From Anodontia alba (lineage: Eukaryota; Mollusca; Bivalvia; Lucinida; Lucinidae): a DNA stretch of 64,000 nt. The translations under genes and the position numbers were made by a program. Location of the stretch: positions 6,373,855 through 6,437,854 of the forward strand of contig OZ024826.1 of assembly GCA_964016985.1 (NCBI GenBank), read 5' to 3'. Of this stretch, positions 1-11,229 are shown one piece after another. Within the stretch, counting starts at the first letter, position 1. Each line of letters opens with the position of its first letter. The notes below the pieces were generated by a model that was given only the letters and a program-made list of their open reading frames with translations, was not told the origin of the DNA and searched no databases.

Positions 1-730
1 GTAGTGCACCTGATGGACTCGATACGCTGGGCCACGGTAAATCCGTTATAAAACTGGAACAAGCAAGCAGAGCATTAGTGAATATAACGACCGCAATAAA
101 GTCTTGCTAAACTACTTAAACAAGGATATCGGTACCTGAAATTTATCTGAATTTTCTTGTCAACACTGAACTGATTTTTAAAAACGATGACGTAAAGAAC
201 TGTTTCAACAAGGTCTGTCATAGTCAGTTTTATGGCGACTTATTTGCAAACTCCGAAGAGTCTTTGGTGATTATTTTCATATTACTAATCACTCGCTATA
301 ACGGACGGGTTATGTGACAGATAATCTATTCAAGATTCACAACTTTGCTACTCTCTTTAATTGCACACATCGGTGATGTTTCAATCCTACATCTTTTCTA
401 GACGGCGTGTCCGCTTTGGGGTTCATTCTCATCTTATTAGTGGTTTTCTTTTTCTCTGTCACCGGTGCGACGAGTCTGACTGCACACAGTGGCCATTGCT
501 AATCACAAACACATATGCATGCTCGTACACAAGCCGGGATTACGGCATAAACACTCATTTGCTTTGCAAAGGCATGCTAAAATCATCACAAATTCTGATA
601 GAAGATGATATTTTAATAAATGAACCAACAAGCTTTCACAAGTTGTTTACAATTATTGTATAATAAAACATATTTTAAACGTCGTGACCAAACATAACAA
701 AGCACAAGACTGAGCTAGGCCAGGAAGCAC
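1..730. other. Unassigned sequence, no clear gene
   Basis: I see no repeat family from the rest of the window here and no convincing exon. A 100-codon open frame at 361-663 lacks an ATG at its left edge and has no recognisable motif. The stretch is less AT-rich than its surroundings and could be unique or old repeat sequence. Confidence 0.3.
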
Positions 731-973
731 CATCAAGAAAACATACCTATAATTTTGACCGTTTTAAACCCCACTTTTATATAGTAAAACTGGGGTTTAC
801 AAGGATATACATTATTTTTCTTATATCTGCTCAAAAACATAGACTGCGGTTCTAACAAGTACCCACAATCTATGTTTTGAGCAGAAATATGAAAAATATC
901 AATTTATCTGAAATTTTTCAGTTTATGGAGGTGAATTTTTCTATATATTTGAATAGGGCGTGTTTTCGTAATG
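731..973 (+). mobile_element. Family A miniature element, internally deleted
   Basis: Both ends of family A are present (a CATCAAGAAAACATACC start and a TTTTCGTAATG end). The central hairpin has lost most of its left arm: the text jumps from the AAAACATAGA side straight into the right arm at about 842-855. Family A is described in full at 2088-2367. Confidence 0.7.
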
Positions 974-1009
974 GAAAATTACTACCTAAGTTCGAAACTG
1001 TAGATATAT

Positions 1010-1170
1010 CCAGATAAATATTTACCAGTTTCTCCACGAAAATATATTGTGGATACTCATCAGAAGCATCTCATTCATCAAAATCATCTCACGGAGATGA
1101 GTACCCAGAATATATTTTAATGGAGAAATAAGAATAATATCAATCCATTTTTATTGAATAAACCTTCCTT
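1010..1170 (+). mobile_element. Family F hairpin element, diverged
   Basis: It has the family F plan of TTTCTCCACGAAAA, a central inverted repeat around GAGTACCCA, then TGGAGAAATAAGAA. Its centre carries an extra CATCAAAATCATCTCA segment and several mismatches, so it looks like an old copy. Confidence 0.55.
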
Positions 1171-1406
1171 ATTCTAGAGTTGATAACTGCAGTACTATAG
1201 AGGAAGAGCAAAGAACCAAATCTTCTGCGTCACCATCTGGTCAGTACCAACAAGGGGAAAGCCCTGCTGAAACTGAGTGCACATTATTTGGTCTGGGCTT
1301 TTGCTATTTGTCTTTGGCTTTTTGTAGGTTTTACTGTGTCCCAGCTTGTCTGCTGCTACACGCTTAAGGGAAACTAATACTATTTCAGGGGCGGTAACTG
1401 CCAAAA

Positions 1407-1628
1407 TTAAGCTTGACTCCATTCTGAAAAGAGTTCTACTCTAAAAGGACAGAATTTGCTCCCGGTGGGAGCAATTTTTTTTTTCACTTTCAAAGTAGAA
1501 CCCTTTATAGAAACGTGAAAGAATGAGGTCGACGCAACGTAATTATGGCATTGTGTGTTGCTGGGATAATACGCCAAGACACATCCCTTGAACTTGTCAA
1601 CACCGTATTTACTGTAGATATCGGACAT
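1407..1628 (-). other. Possible minus-strand exon, unproven
   Basis: On the minus strand an open frame starts at the ATG near 1628 and runs about 73 codons. Its first half (MSDIYSKYGVDKFKGCVLAY) uses varied codons and looks more protein-like than nearby frames. A splice-acceptor-like GTCAG lies just upstream of the ATG, but no good donor is visible before the frame turns lysine-rich. It lies far downstream of the host gene found at 31-53 kb, so it would belong to another gene. I do not recognise the family. It could be chance. Confidence 0.2.
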
Positions 1629-2087
1629 GTACTGACCTTACTTTTTTTCTCCTAAATTCTGTGCAAGCCGATCTGGCATGTCCTGAAGTGTCCAAACAAA
1701 GCCTACACTGTGTGTCTGCTCAGGCATAACTAACCTAATACTTTATTCTAAATGCTGAACAAGCTGATCTGATTATCTGGCAACATGCCAAAAAAGGCTG
1801 GTAGAATGGCAAACGGGGTAGACTGTGATGAAACAGCTCCTTATGAGGATAGGTTATTCAGCTATTCTGACCAAATGTATACAACAATTACAAACTCAAA
1901 AACAAAAAGAAAATTTGACATAATAAAATGGCAATGGGCAAATTTAACTTGAGTTGAATGGTCATTGTACTTTATAAAAACTATCCGAAAACCCAAGTGA
2001 GCTGTGATACAAGAAAGAAGATACAGTTTCCAATCATACATATCTTCATGCAATGAATTGTCACCAGTTATGTTTGGAACTGTATTT

Positions 2088-2367
2088 CATCACGAAAACA
2101 TACCTATATATTTTTAACCCCCTTAAACCCCACTTTTATATAGTAAAACTGGGGTTTACAGGGGTATACATTGTTTTTCTTATTTCTGCTCAAAAACATA
2201 GATTGTGGGTACTCGTTAGAACCGCCTCGGCGAGGTGGTTCTAACGAGTACCCACAATCTTTGTTTTGAGCAGAAATATGAAAAATATAGGAATTTTTCA
2301 TCTTTAAACTTTTCAGTTTTTTGTGGTGAAATTTTCAATATATTTGAATAGGCGTGTTTTCGTAATG
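2088..2367 (+). mobile_element. Family A miniature element, full-length reference copy
   Basis: About 280 bp. The ends are imperfect inverted repeats: CATCACGAAAACATACCTAT on the left, and ATAGGCGTGTTTTCGTAATG on the right, whose complement reads CATTACGAAAACACGCCTAT. Just inside the left end is a smaller hairpin made of AAACCCCACTTTTATATAG and ACTGGGGTTTACAG. The centre is a large hairpin: CAAAAACATAGATTGTGGG, TACTCGTTAGAACCGCCTCG and their reverse complements. It has no coding capacity, so it is non-autonomous. No parent transposase family can be assigned from the ends. Confidence 0.85.
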
Positions 2368-2437
2368 TACCCCAAATATTTAGACATTTTAACTTCTTAT
2401 TATGCTTGTTATAAAGCAAAGTCCTTTTTAGCCATAG

Positions 2438-2616
2438 TTTGTTTGTGTTGAGGTTTTACGGCTCAGTCAACCCAATGGGGTCATGTCGAGCGTGGTCAGT
2501 TTACCTAACCACACGTTTACTGGGCAGGCTTAGTCCTCTAAGCGGTTAACCAGTATTGTGCACATTGTTTCGTCAGAAACTGACAACTGCCCTTCTTGAA
2601 TCAGAGGAAGGGGGAG
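2438..2616 (-). mobile_element. Family C SINE, 5'-truncated
   Basis: The tail half of the tRNA-derived SINE (see 12559-12869) runs in reverse, from GTGTTGAGGTTTTACGGC to the GGAAGGGGGAGAATG segment. The tRNA-like head is missing, as expected from incomplete reverse transcription. Confidence 0.75.
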
Positions 2617-2752
2617 AATGTTTTTAGCCAAAGAATACAGTGTCTGAAAACGTTTGGCTGAATGGCAAATGGTGCTTACCCTGATCCAATGCCATTCTGC
2701 AATGTTTGCTCAGGCCTACCTATCCAAATACTTAGGGTAGTAATGGTTAATT

Positions 2753-3032
2753 CATTACGAAAACATGCCTATTCAAATATATTAAAAATTTCATCACCAA
2801 AAAACTGAAAGTTTTCAGATAAAAAGTTCTGATATTTTCATACTGCTGCTCAAAACATAGATTGTGGGTACTCGTTAGAACCGCCTCGCCGAGGCGGTTC
2901 TAACGAGTACCCACAATCTATGGTTTTGTGCAGATATAAGAAAAATAGTGTATACCCCTGTAAAACCCAGTTTTACTATATAAAAGTGGGGTTTAAGGGG
3001 GGTCAAAATTATATAGGTATGTTCTCGTGATG
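2753..3032 (-). mobile_element. Family A miniature element
   Basis: Full-length copy in the opposite orientation to 2088-2367 (starts CATTACGAAAACATGCC, ends TTCTCGTGATG). The central hairpin arms around GTTAGAACCGCCTCG are almost perfectly paired at about 2862-2924. Confidence 0.85.
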
Positions 3033-3344
3033 AAAACCCTAATATGTGGGTGATTTCTCAGGTCAGTGAAAACTCTGTCCCCTTTAAGTACAATATTTAG
3101 CCTATCATTACAATATGATGAAATGCTAAAAACAATGAGGTGATGTATGACAAACAAATAGACATAATACAGTTTCTTTTAACATGAAATATTCTAACAT
3201 ATATATACATTGCTAATTTACAATAAAAACTTAACAACCTATGGCAACACTAAACTCTAACTCATAACAATGTTCGGTATATAAATGATTGTGTACAATA
3301 TAAAATGAAACGGGATACAAGAAAAACTACCGCAAAAACTCAAG

Positions 3345-3545
3345 TATTAGGACCGATAGGCATGAGCCAACAGTGTAGACCCAGATCAGACGCAGAATGT
3401 GGCATCTGATCAGGGTCTACACTGTTTGCTAAGGGTACTGCACTATTTTAGACACATCAATAGGTAGTAAAAGAGACTATTTCAAATTTTAGGACAAGTA
3501 TGGTTAGTAGATTTTAGGTACCCTATTTATCCTAATATTTGAATG
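3345..3545. repeat. Family G hairpin repeat
   Basis: The central hairpin at about 3371-3430 pairs AACAGTGTAGACCCAGATCA with TGATCAGGGTCTACACTGTT. Flanks resemble other G copies (TTAGGACAAGTATGGT after the core). Outer borders are approximate because the ends are poorly conserved. Confidence 0.55.
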
Positions 3546-3589
3546 TTATCATGCCTTACCCTATTACCATATATATCCTAAGTATTTGG

Positions 3590-3810
3590 ATACCTGAACT
3601 ACGTAACTAGGTCTCACTTAACCAGTTCTCAAGATTGAACTCACCCACCTTACTACCTGTTGCTGCATCTAAAAACTGCTGGGTGAGTGGCAAACAGTGT
3701 AGACCCTGATCAGATGCCACATTATGTGGCATCTGATCTGGGTCTACACTGTTTGCTCAGGCCTGTCTGACCAAATACTTAGGGTAAATATGGTAAGCAT
3801 TAAGGTTTCC
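3590..3810. repeat. Family G hairpin repeat, well-preserved core
   Basis: The core at about 3690-3756 is an almost perfect palindrome centred on ATGCCACATTATGTGGCAT, with arms reading AACAGTGTAGACCCTGATCA. It is flanked by GGCCTGTCTGACCAAATACTT and a TAGGGTAAATATGGTA segment seen in other copies. Confidence 0.6.
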
Positions 3811-4197
3811 TCAACATTTTCTGTATAATTTTTCAACATTTTCATTTGTCTATAACTACCCGATTTTGTGTGTAGAATTTCTGGCTGAATGACAAATACA
3901 GACAAACCGATAAATCTCCAGAAGCAGTTTAATCTTGATCTACACAGTTTGCTCAGACATATCTGCTTGAAAAGTCAGGGTAAATATGTTAATGCAGGTT
4001 TTCCTGTGTCCCCACTCTTTAATAGTATAACCCAGAAGCATTACAGTAAATGTCCTAAACTTTTGAACACTTTACAGCCTTTATGCATTTATTTCGAAAA
4101 TAAATTGTGGAATGGTAAACAGTGTTGACCCTGATTAGTGAGTTCTGGTTCTGCACTGTTTGTATATACCATTCTGCAAGAAAAGCTAGTGTACAAA

Positions 4198-4772
4198 CAT
4201 AGCTCCAGATAAGTGGGGGTATCCACACAGATGATGTCCACATATGGGGTATCCACATAATTTTTTTTTTTAATTTCTCCAAGAAAACATTTGTTTTGAG
4301 GTTTTACGGCCCAGTCAACCCATTCGGGTCATGTTGAGCGCAGCCACTTTACCTAACCACACTTTTACTGGGCAGGCTTAGTCTTCTAAGCGACCAGTAC
4401 TTGTGCACATTCTTTTGCCGAAACTGACAACTGCCCTTCTTAAATTAGCAGTAGGGAGAGAATGACCGAAGAAGATATTTTCATGATCATCTCCATGAAA
4501 GAATGTTGCTGAACCCAGTGCGAAAGAATATTGCTGGACCCGGTGCCAATCAAACCCACAACCTCTAGATCACCAGACAGATTTGCATCTGACTGAGCCA
4601 CCGAGGCTGGTTTCTAGAATATATACATTGTGGCCCACAATTTGTGGGTACTCATTAGAAGCACCTCAGCAAGGCACGTCTAATGAGTCCCCACAACATA
4701 TTAAGCTTTTGTGGAGAGATAAGAAAATTACCAGTACTTTTGGAAGAAAATTGCCTTATCTGGAGCAATGAA
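4198..4772. mobile_element. Family F hairpin element split by a SINE
   Basis: The left part (4198-4287) begins with ATAGCTCCAGATAAGTGGGG and reaches CTCCAAGAAAACAT. The right part (4613-4772) resumes near the central hairpin and ends with TGCCTTATCTGGAGC. Between them lies a family C SINE. A 25-bp internal duplication around GGGGTATCCACA is present in the left part. Confidence 0.65.
4288..4612 (-). mobile_element. Family C SINE, near full length, nested in family F
   Basis: A reverse-oriented SINE from GTTTTGAGGTTTTACGGCCC to the tRNA-like head, whose complement contains TGGCTCAGTCAGATG (A box) and a diverged B box. The head carries several changes and the copy has an extra GAACCCAGTGCGAAAGAATA segment near 4513. 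No clean target duplication is visible. Confidence 0.75.
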
Positions 4773-5044
4773 AAAGTTTTATGTCAAATACTGTACCCAA
4801 AAAGGTGTCTTTGGGCATATGCAAAATACATATCTCATTAGGATGTTTGCTGTCTTTTGGAGCACTCTACATTATCCTATGAGTTTGTAAGCAGACAATA
4901 AATGCCTTGATCACGCTCACTGTGCATGTACACTTTGAACATATTGACTGCACATCACGAAAACATACCTATATAATTTTGACCCCCTTAAACCCCACTT
5001 TTTATATAGTAAAACTGGGGTTTACACGGGTATACATTATTTTT

Positions 5045-6903
5045 GAGTCTGCTAGCGACAGCTAGCAGGCTCTTTGCAATCGCATGGGGTTTTACGAGCG
5101 GATTCTCATCACAGCTATTTATGCGTATATTTATACGCGCACTACTTCTTAATCAGACGCAATGCGGCACTATTACGGTGAACTGAATGTGAAGCAGCGG
5201 AATTTTGCATGGCTTTTTTATTTCGCTAACATAACTGTAACTGAAATCGATTTAGATAATGCAATTTGAAACATAGACTTCAAAATTCGGTGTAGTAATA
5301 TACGCGCTACTTTTGTCAAGGCGTTAATTCGGCACGGGGTCCTACTAATCACCCCATGGCACCCCACGATATCCCAAGGCACCCCACGGCACTAAATTAT
5401 TTCATTGTATTTATTAACTGAATGCTGAAATTACACCAGGGTATTAGTTTTATGTATCCAAATTTGTTTTTGTGATAGTTTAAGACATTAACCTTACTTC
5501 AAGCGATTATCTCGGGGCGCCTAAACACCAAGATTCAAACTGACGCTAAAATATAGCAAAGAGACTAATGGTGTAAGTTAATAGTCTATCAAAAATAAGT
5601 TTTAACTTAAAATTGCATTTTATATTCAACTTTATTCACACCTCAGTGACACGGAGTTGTTTTACGACTGCTGGCCCATTTATAGGTTTATGACCCTTCT
5701 TTTTTGGACATCTGAAAATCTCTTGAAAAGGGTAGGCATAGCTGGTCGGGCTAAACTGTTGATGCTTAGGTGAAGCACTAGCAAATGACAATCAGTTATT
5801 AACGCTAATCTGGATTGAACATAGCCATTTCAAATTTATTTAATCTGCTCTTGTCTTAATAATAAGTTGATAGAGTAAATTTATAAAATTGTACTAGAAT
5901 AATCGTGGAGCTACATCAGGTGTTGAATTTGTATGAACTGGAGCATATCTAGAGTTGAACTTTAATAATTCTAGAAATTGGAAATTGCTGCTGTAGATAC
6001 ACTCATTTGGAATAATCAGGTGATAAACTTCATTGGAAAATAAAGAGGTTCATTACTCCAATCACTGCATTGGCCTATATATGCAGATAATAAAATGCGT
6101 TTTTTGTGAAGAAAGAAACAAAACAGAAGAGAAATAATTATATTTAGTTTTTCAGTACATGGTTAGATTATATATGTATATCTGTTTTACACAGATGCCT
6201 CAGTAAAGACCCATTCTTATTTATACATTAAAAAAAGTAGAATGCATTTCCATCTGACTGATTTTGAGAAATTGATAGTGAAAGCATGTAGTACAGAGTG
6301 TTCATGTTGGTTGTTTTTCAAGGAATAGTAAATTTTCTCACAAAGCCTTGTCTCTGAATGTAAATTTAATATTGGATGAAGCCACTGGTTGTAAGCAAGT
6401 GTGAAAATATGGATATAGAGCAAAATCCAGGTCCATCAAATCATATAAATCTACAAGAAAATGCATCTGTATTATTGCAAGGAGGTATTCATCAAGGAGA
6501 TGAGATATTTAGTCCTGATTCAAGAGGGCATCAATGCCTACCATGTTGTTTAGTATTTTTGGTGAAAGCTGTACAGAAAAGGATCTGTACCAACATGTGG
6601 AATGTGAACAACATGAATGAAATTCTGTTTGCTGGAGATAAATTACACGAGTATCCTTTCCTTGATTTAGAGACAACACTCGCTATGAATATGCAGTCTT
6701 CGCTTGACGTACATTTGATAGAGTTTTTAAAGAAAGTCTTCTTTTCAGGAAGTACAATGCCCAGATGCTTGATATATTTCATAGAGATCCATCTTATGGT
6801 GTAGTATTGGTAGCATTGGAATGCCACCTATCTTCTTTGCATGTATTGTGTTTGCATAGAAGATACACAGCACTCCATCAATACTTTACAAGCTAGCAGA
6901 CTC
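5045..6903 (+). mobile_element. Unclassified insertion with 12-bp inverted ends
   Basis: Begins GAGTCTGCTAGC (5045-5056) and ends with its exact reverse complement GCTAGCAGACTC (6892-6903). The left end also folds on itself, because GCTAGCAGGCTC follows at 5061-5072. A short palindrome, AGGACTATCAGTCCT, follows the right end at 6906-6920. No target duplication is obvious. Inside are a stretch rich in GGCACCCCAC at about 5353-5392, long AT-rich sequence without coding signal, and a broken ORF at 6376-6804. The superfamily is undetermined. It may be a deleted DNA transposon. Confidence 0.6.
6376..6804 (+). pseudogene. Broken transposon ORF with a 2A-like motif
   Basis: 142 codons from the ATG at 6376. 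Residues 13-20 (6412-6435) read DIEQNPGP, which fits the D(V/I)ExNPGP consensus of 2A ribosome-skipping peptides. In 2A peptides the chain breaks before the last proline. Downstream, residues about 38-60 contain HQGDEIF, then SRGHQC. To my eye this resembles the start of a cysteine-protease-like domain seen in some invertebrate transposons, but that match is from memory of pattern only. The reading appears to leave its original frame near 6750, where another frame becomes more protein-like, so the copy is probably dead. An in-frame stop lies just before the ATG (6367-6369), so the original N-terminus may be lost. Confidence 0.55.
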
Positions 6904-7151
6904 TTAGGACTATCAGTCCTTTGATTCTTATTACTGCTCAAAAACATAGAGTGTGGGTACTCGTTAGAACCACCTCGCCCTACCAGAATTTTTCATCTGA
7001 AAACTTTCATTTTTTGGTGATAAAATTTTCAGTATATTTGAATAGGCATGTTCTCGAAATGAAAGGCCTATCATTGTCTTTGCTGGGACCACTTCACATG
7101 GATTGCTCAAGGTAAACTACTGAAAACACAGGCCTTATCTACTCTCAACAG

Positions 7152-7402
7152 ATCGAGGGTTGATCGCAAGACTGTAGCAAGTCAGATGGTTGTTTTTCCC
7201 AATACTTAATCTCCTCACCATAAAGGCGTTATGAAGATTACAACATATCTTTCTGTAAACAATGGAAATTTAGGTGCCATTGCTCGTATGAGCAATGGCA
7301 CCTAAATTTGCATTGTTTACAAAGGGGTCAAAGTTGCCCCTAAACAAGGGTTTCAAAAATATGTTTGAGTTACTACAGTCTTGCACTCAACCCTCGAGAT
7401 AT
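7152..7402. mobile_element. Family I hairpin element
   Basis: Inverted ends (ATCGAGGGTTGATCGCAAGAC and its near complement ending CAACCCTCGAGAT) flank a central hairpin that pairs TTAGGTGCCATTGCTC with GAGCAATGGCACCTAAA. TA-rich borders suggest a TA target, as for Tc1/mariner-type elements. A second copy lies inverted at 39533-39782. Confidence 0.7.
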
Positions 7403-7851
7403 ATTCTACAATAACTTACAATTCTTGAAGTATAAGCAAACATTTGTGAATATGCAGTTTGTTGTGGGTCTTCATTTTCAACATATACACAAATACACCT
7501 TTTTCTTGGCATGGCTCCAAAATATATATATATAAATACATCACAAAAACCCATTTACGACATATCCAAAACACAGCACTTAAACCAAGTTCTAAATAAA
7601 CCATATAAAATACACACACAACCAGCAAAACAATGCCCATTAACTATTGATTTGAAAACTTAACTAAAATAATAAGTTACAATTTTAGCATTTTTATCTT
7701 CGAGCCAAGTAGGTTTTTCAGGCAGCCTATTAAAACATGCTGAATACCATATGGACCTTGTCAAGCTAAAAAGAGCCTAAGAACATGTACAAAATATGCA
7801 GATTCATGCGCAAAGTGTTATCTGGGCCTTTGCTTTCCATTCATATATTCT

Positions 7852-8129
7852 CATCACGCAAACATACCTATATAATTTTGATCCCCTTAAACCCCACTTT
7901 TATATAGTAAAACTGGGGTTTACAGGGGTATACATTATTTTTCTTATTTCTGCTCAAAAACAAAGAATGTGGGAACTTGTTAGAACTGCCTTGCAGAGGC
8001 AGTTCTAATGAGTACCCACAATATATGTTTTAAGCAGAAATATGAAACATATCAGATTTTTTATCTGAAAACTTTCAGTTTTTCGTGGTGAAATTTTCAA
8101 TATTTTGGAATAGGTGTGTTTTCATAATG
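7852..8129 (+). mobile_element. Family A miniature element
   Basis: Full length, CATCACGCAAACATACC to TTTTCATAATG. The central arms have drifted (AACTTGTTAGAACTGCC against GGCAGTTCTAATGAG). Confidence 0.85.
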
Positions 8130-8347
8130 GTAGTATCTAATGATTCTGTAAGGGGACAGAGAAGGTCCTGGTCAGACTGTGCCACTGCACAGACTGATTT
8201 GCCCTTCACTATCTGCATATGACATAGACATGCTTTTGAATGGCTCTACCAATATGTAAACATAAGACTGTGAAAAGCCTACGGTTCTGAGAAGCCTGGG
8301 TAAGGCATTTGCTAGTTACTCACATACTATCTGGATAAAGAAACTTA

Positions 8348-8715
8348 ACCTTTAAAGTGCCAGCCACAACAACAGCAGATGACATTCTAAAATATTACAC
8401 CACAACCTTATTATTGTTGGGGTCCATAGCACAAACCGTACTAGTTAAACAACTGTGTTATATCCAAACAAAAACGTATAGATTATATTGAAAAATGACC
8501 ATTTATGGTCATTTTTCAATATAACCTATACAGTTTTGGGATCCATCTTTGAACCGTGTTATATCCAAAACAGTGTTATAACTAATCCTGTTATAAAGAG
8601 GTTGTAGTGTATTATTTTATTTTTTCAAAATAAACAAGACCTGACATTTCATGTAAATCATCTGCTAGCAGACATTTCATATCAGAATGTCTTCTACTGC
8701 TATTGTGTCTGCATC
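8348..8715. mobile_element. Family E hairpin element split by family K
   Basis: The left piece (8348-8395) reads CCTTTAAAGTGCCAGCC and then CAGCAGATGACATT. The right piece (8612 to about 8715) resumes with TGACATTTCATGTAAATCAT and the reverse arm. The interruption is the family K copy at 8396-8611. The right arm is degraded. Confidence 0.6.
8396..8611. mobile_element. Family K hairpin element, nested in family E
   Basis: Inverted ends (TACACCACAACCT, and GGTTGTAGTGTA on the right) enclose a central perfect hairpin of ATTGAAAAATGACCATT and AATGGTCATTTTTCAAT at about 8488-8522. TA lies at both borders, fitting a TA-target element. Confidence 0.7.
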
Positions 8716-8729
8716 AAGTGCTTTATGTG

Positions 8730-9260
8730 CTAATCACATCATTATTTTCAAATCCATTTACATGTCATTTCTATCAGAATTTAAGGTCATTATGCACTGA
8801 ATAAATTGTAAAAATGTGATGAATTAATGGTCACAGCTATATGTATATACTTCCAGAGATCTAAAATAGTTTTCTCTGATCATAAGCAATGGTCCCAATT
8901 AGTTAATCAGAGATTTGAGATTGCTATTAGACTTCTTGTTATAAAAATAAGATCTTATCAATGAAAGAAAAAACAAATTCCCAACATACAATGTCATTAT
9001 TGCTTAAAACAAAATATGCACATGAGGTAATCAATCACTGGTTTCTCAGCCTAACCCTGTAAATCTTAGCACATGGAATTTGAAAACAAAATAAGCCCTA
9101 CAAAAACTTAGTCCTAGTAGCTGTTAAATCCGCCACTCTAAGGTTGGGAATCAGTCAGAATTTTATAGTCAATCATGAGTTTTGTAAACTCAACTGCTCA
9201 TGGAGTAATAGTCAACTTGTAGAAAGTATTTTCAGCATTATTTTCACCCTCATCCTATTC
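8730..9260. other. AT-rich stretch, nothing assigned
   Basis: No family seen elsewhere in the window, no splice-bordered open frame and no obvious hairpin. Confidence 0.4.
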
Positions 9261-9261
9261 A

Positions 9262-9780
9262 TAGCTCCAGATGGGATGCGGTATCCACATAATATTTCTT
9301 TTTTCTCTATGAAAACATAAGTTGTGGGTACTCATTAGACATACCTCCATGAGGCACTTCTAATGAGTACTCATTACATGTTTTCATGGTGAAATAAGAA
9401 ATATCAGTTCTTTTTGGTTAAACCATCACGAAAACATGCCTATATAATTTTGACCCCCTTAAACCCCACTTTTATATAGTAAAACTGGGGTTTACAGGGG
9501 TATACATTATTTTTCTTATTTCTGCTCAAAACCATAGATTGTGGGTACTCATTAGAACTGCCTCATTGAGGCGGTCAAAACCATAGATTGTGGGTACTCG
9601 TTAGAACCGCCTCATCGAGGCAGTTCTAACGAGTACCTACAATCTATGTTTTGAGCAGAAATAAGAAAAATATCAGAATTTTTCATCTGAAAATTTTCAA
9701 TTTTTGGTGGTAAAATTCTCAACATATTTGAATAGGCGTGTTTTCATAATGAAAAGTGCCTTATCTGGAGCTACACTTAT
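9262..9780. mobile_element. Family F hairpin element split by family A
   Basis: The left part (9262-9423) runs from CATAGCTCCAGATGGGATGC through the central hairpin to CAGTTCTTTTTGG. The right part (9752 to about 9780) is the missing end, AAAAGTGCCTTATCTGGAGC. The family A copy at 9424-9751 separates them, so A inserted after F. Confidence 0.75.
9424..9751 (+). mobile_element. Family A miniature element with duplicated core arm
   Basis: Full-length ends. The left hairpin arm is duplicated in tandem: AAAACCATAGATTGTGGG followed by GTACTC occurs at about 9527 and again at about 9577, each followed by a CCTCATTGAGG or CCTCATCGAGG centre. It looks like slippage or template switching at the hairpin. 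Confidence 0.8.
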
Positions 9781-10084
9781 TTCAGATGGATTATTTTACA
9801 CCTTTATTCACTATATATCAAATATGATCCAGACAGACAACTTAATATGTCATTTTTTTCACAAACTGCCTATTAAAATAAAAAGTTAGAAAAAATATGT
9901 CCCTAAAAAATTTCTAAGCAGTTGATTATGAAAATTCTTTCCAATAATCAATCACAAGAGAGAAAAGTGACAGATAATTGATTATAAGAACAACACTACT
10001 CCAGTTTAAACCAGCTGCTAGATAACAAAACCTTTACTAACACTGTAGCCTTTGCAAACACTGAACCTATATTCTAGGCAAGTA

Positions 10085-10297
10085 TTAACCCTTATCCTGC
10101 TGAATAAATTAATTAGCCACATCTACTTCTGACTATCAGCCAATCAGATTATATCATATAATGTTTTTGTTCAAATTCACAAACTGAATGACAAACAGTT
10201 TAGATCCTGATCAGATGGCTTCTTAAGAAGCCATCTGATCTGGATCTATACTGTTTGCAAAGGCATGGGTTGTTGTGAACAGCAAGATAAGGGTTAA
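10085..10297 (+). mobile_element. Family B element (TTAA target)
   Basis: TTAA at 10085-10088 and 10294-10297. Ends CCCTTATC and GATAAGGG. The core hairpin AACAGTTTAGATCCTGATCA is centred on GGCTTCTTAAGAAGCC. See 15024-15237 for the family description. Confidence 0.75.
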
Positions 10298-10624
10298 GGA
10301 GCTATCTTATCAATAAGGAGGTATCTCTATAGGGTCTACACTGTGGGTTATCATGCTTGTGATCTTTGTCAAACATCCTTTTTTTCAATTTAGTGGACTT
10401 CTTCAAAAGACAATGTCATAATCCAATGTTAGTCTTTGACCAGCACATATGCAACAAGTAGACTCCTGGATGCTGTACAAAGTGTTTCAAGTCTGAACTT
10501 TTTAGAATCTTATTAGTCAAAAGTGAAGACAACCACAAACTGTGTGCTGTGCAGTCTGTCTTTAATAATCATTGCTCTAGGTATACATGTATTGTACAGA
10601 TTCATTTCAGTATACTGGTGCCTG

Positions 10625-10770
10625 TCAACTGTTTTCCAAGAAAACATATGATGTGGGTATTCAATGAGTATACTTCTAAACTAAATTCACAAGATATGTC
10701 TTTATGCAGAACTAAGAAAATCATCAATACTTTTTTAACTGAAAAAAGTGCCTTCATTAGAACTATGATT
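10625..10770 (+). mobile_element. Family F hairpin element, diverged and truncated
   Basis: CCAAGAAAACATATGATGTGGG begins the recognisable part, and ACTGAAAAAAGTGCCTTCAT matches the family F right end. The central palindrome is largely lost. Confidence 0.45.
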
Positions 10771-11229
10771 TAAATCCTTAGCTCTCTGGCATTACCGTTA
10801 CTACTTACTATGCTATCCTTATTTTGCAAAGCTCAAATATGGTAAATGTCTTAAAATTTCAAACACTTTATTTCATATTTTTTGCCTTAATTTTGCTTTT
10901 TATGTAGTCTTTTCTTAATATACTTAGTGGAATTGCAAACAGTGTCTGATCTGGGTCTGCACTGTTTGCATATGCCATTTTGTCAGACACTTTGGTGTAT
11001 GAAATTTTTGGACATTTATCATAATGTTTGTGCAAAGTGACAAAATATCCTACTCCAGATGTGCTGAAGTGCAGACTGGCTTGAAAAACTGTTTTTTCAC
11101 AAATAACAACTTTCAGTGTTATTTCTTATGAATTGATTCATCTACAAGATGACATTCTTTGAGTAATACCAAAACTAAATAAACCAACATTACAACATGA
11201 AGTCTACATATAATTGCATAGATAACATA

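Larger units (their letters stand above)
4953..7061 (+). mobile_element. Family A element split by a 1.86-kb insertion
   Basis: The left part (4953-5044) holds the CATCACGAAAACATACC end and the subterminal hairpin up to TATACATTATTTTT. The right part (about 6924-7061) resumes with TTCTTATTACTGCTCAAAAA and ends with TTCTCGAAATG. In intact copies these two texts are adjacent. The right part also lacks most of the second hairpin arm (jump at about 6978). Confidence 0.8.

Noticed and set aside
7495..7530. TA-rich run as a promoter
   Set aside because: Simple AT-rich sequence of this kind is common throughout the window and no transcript start can be tied to it.
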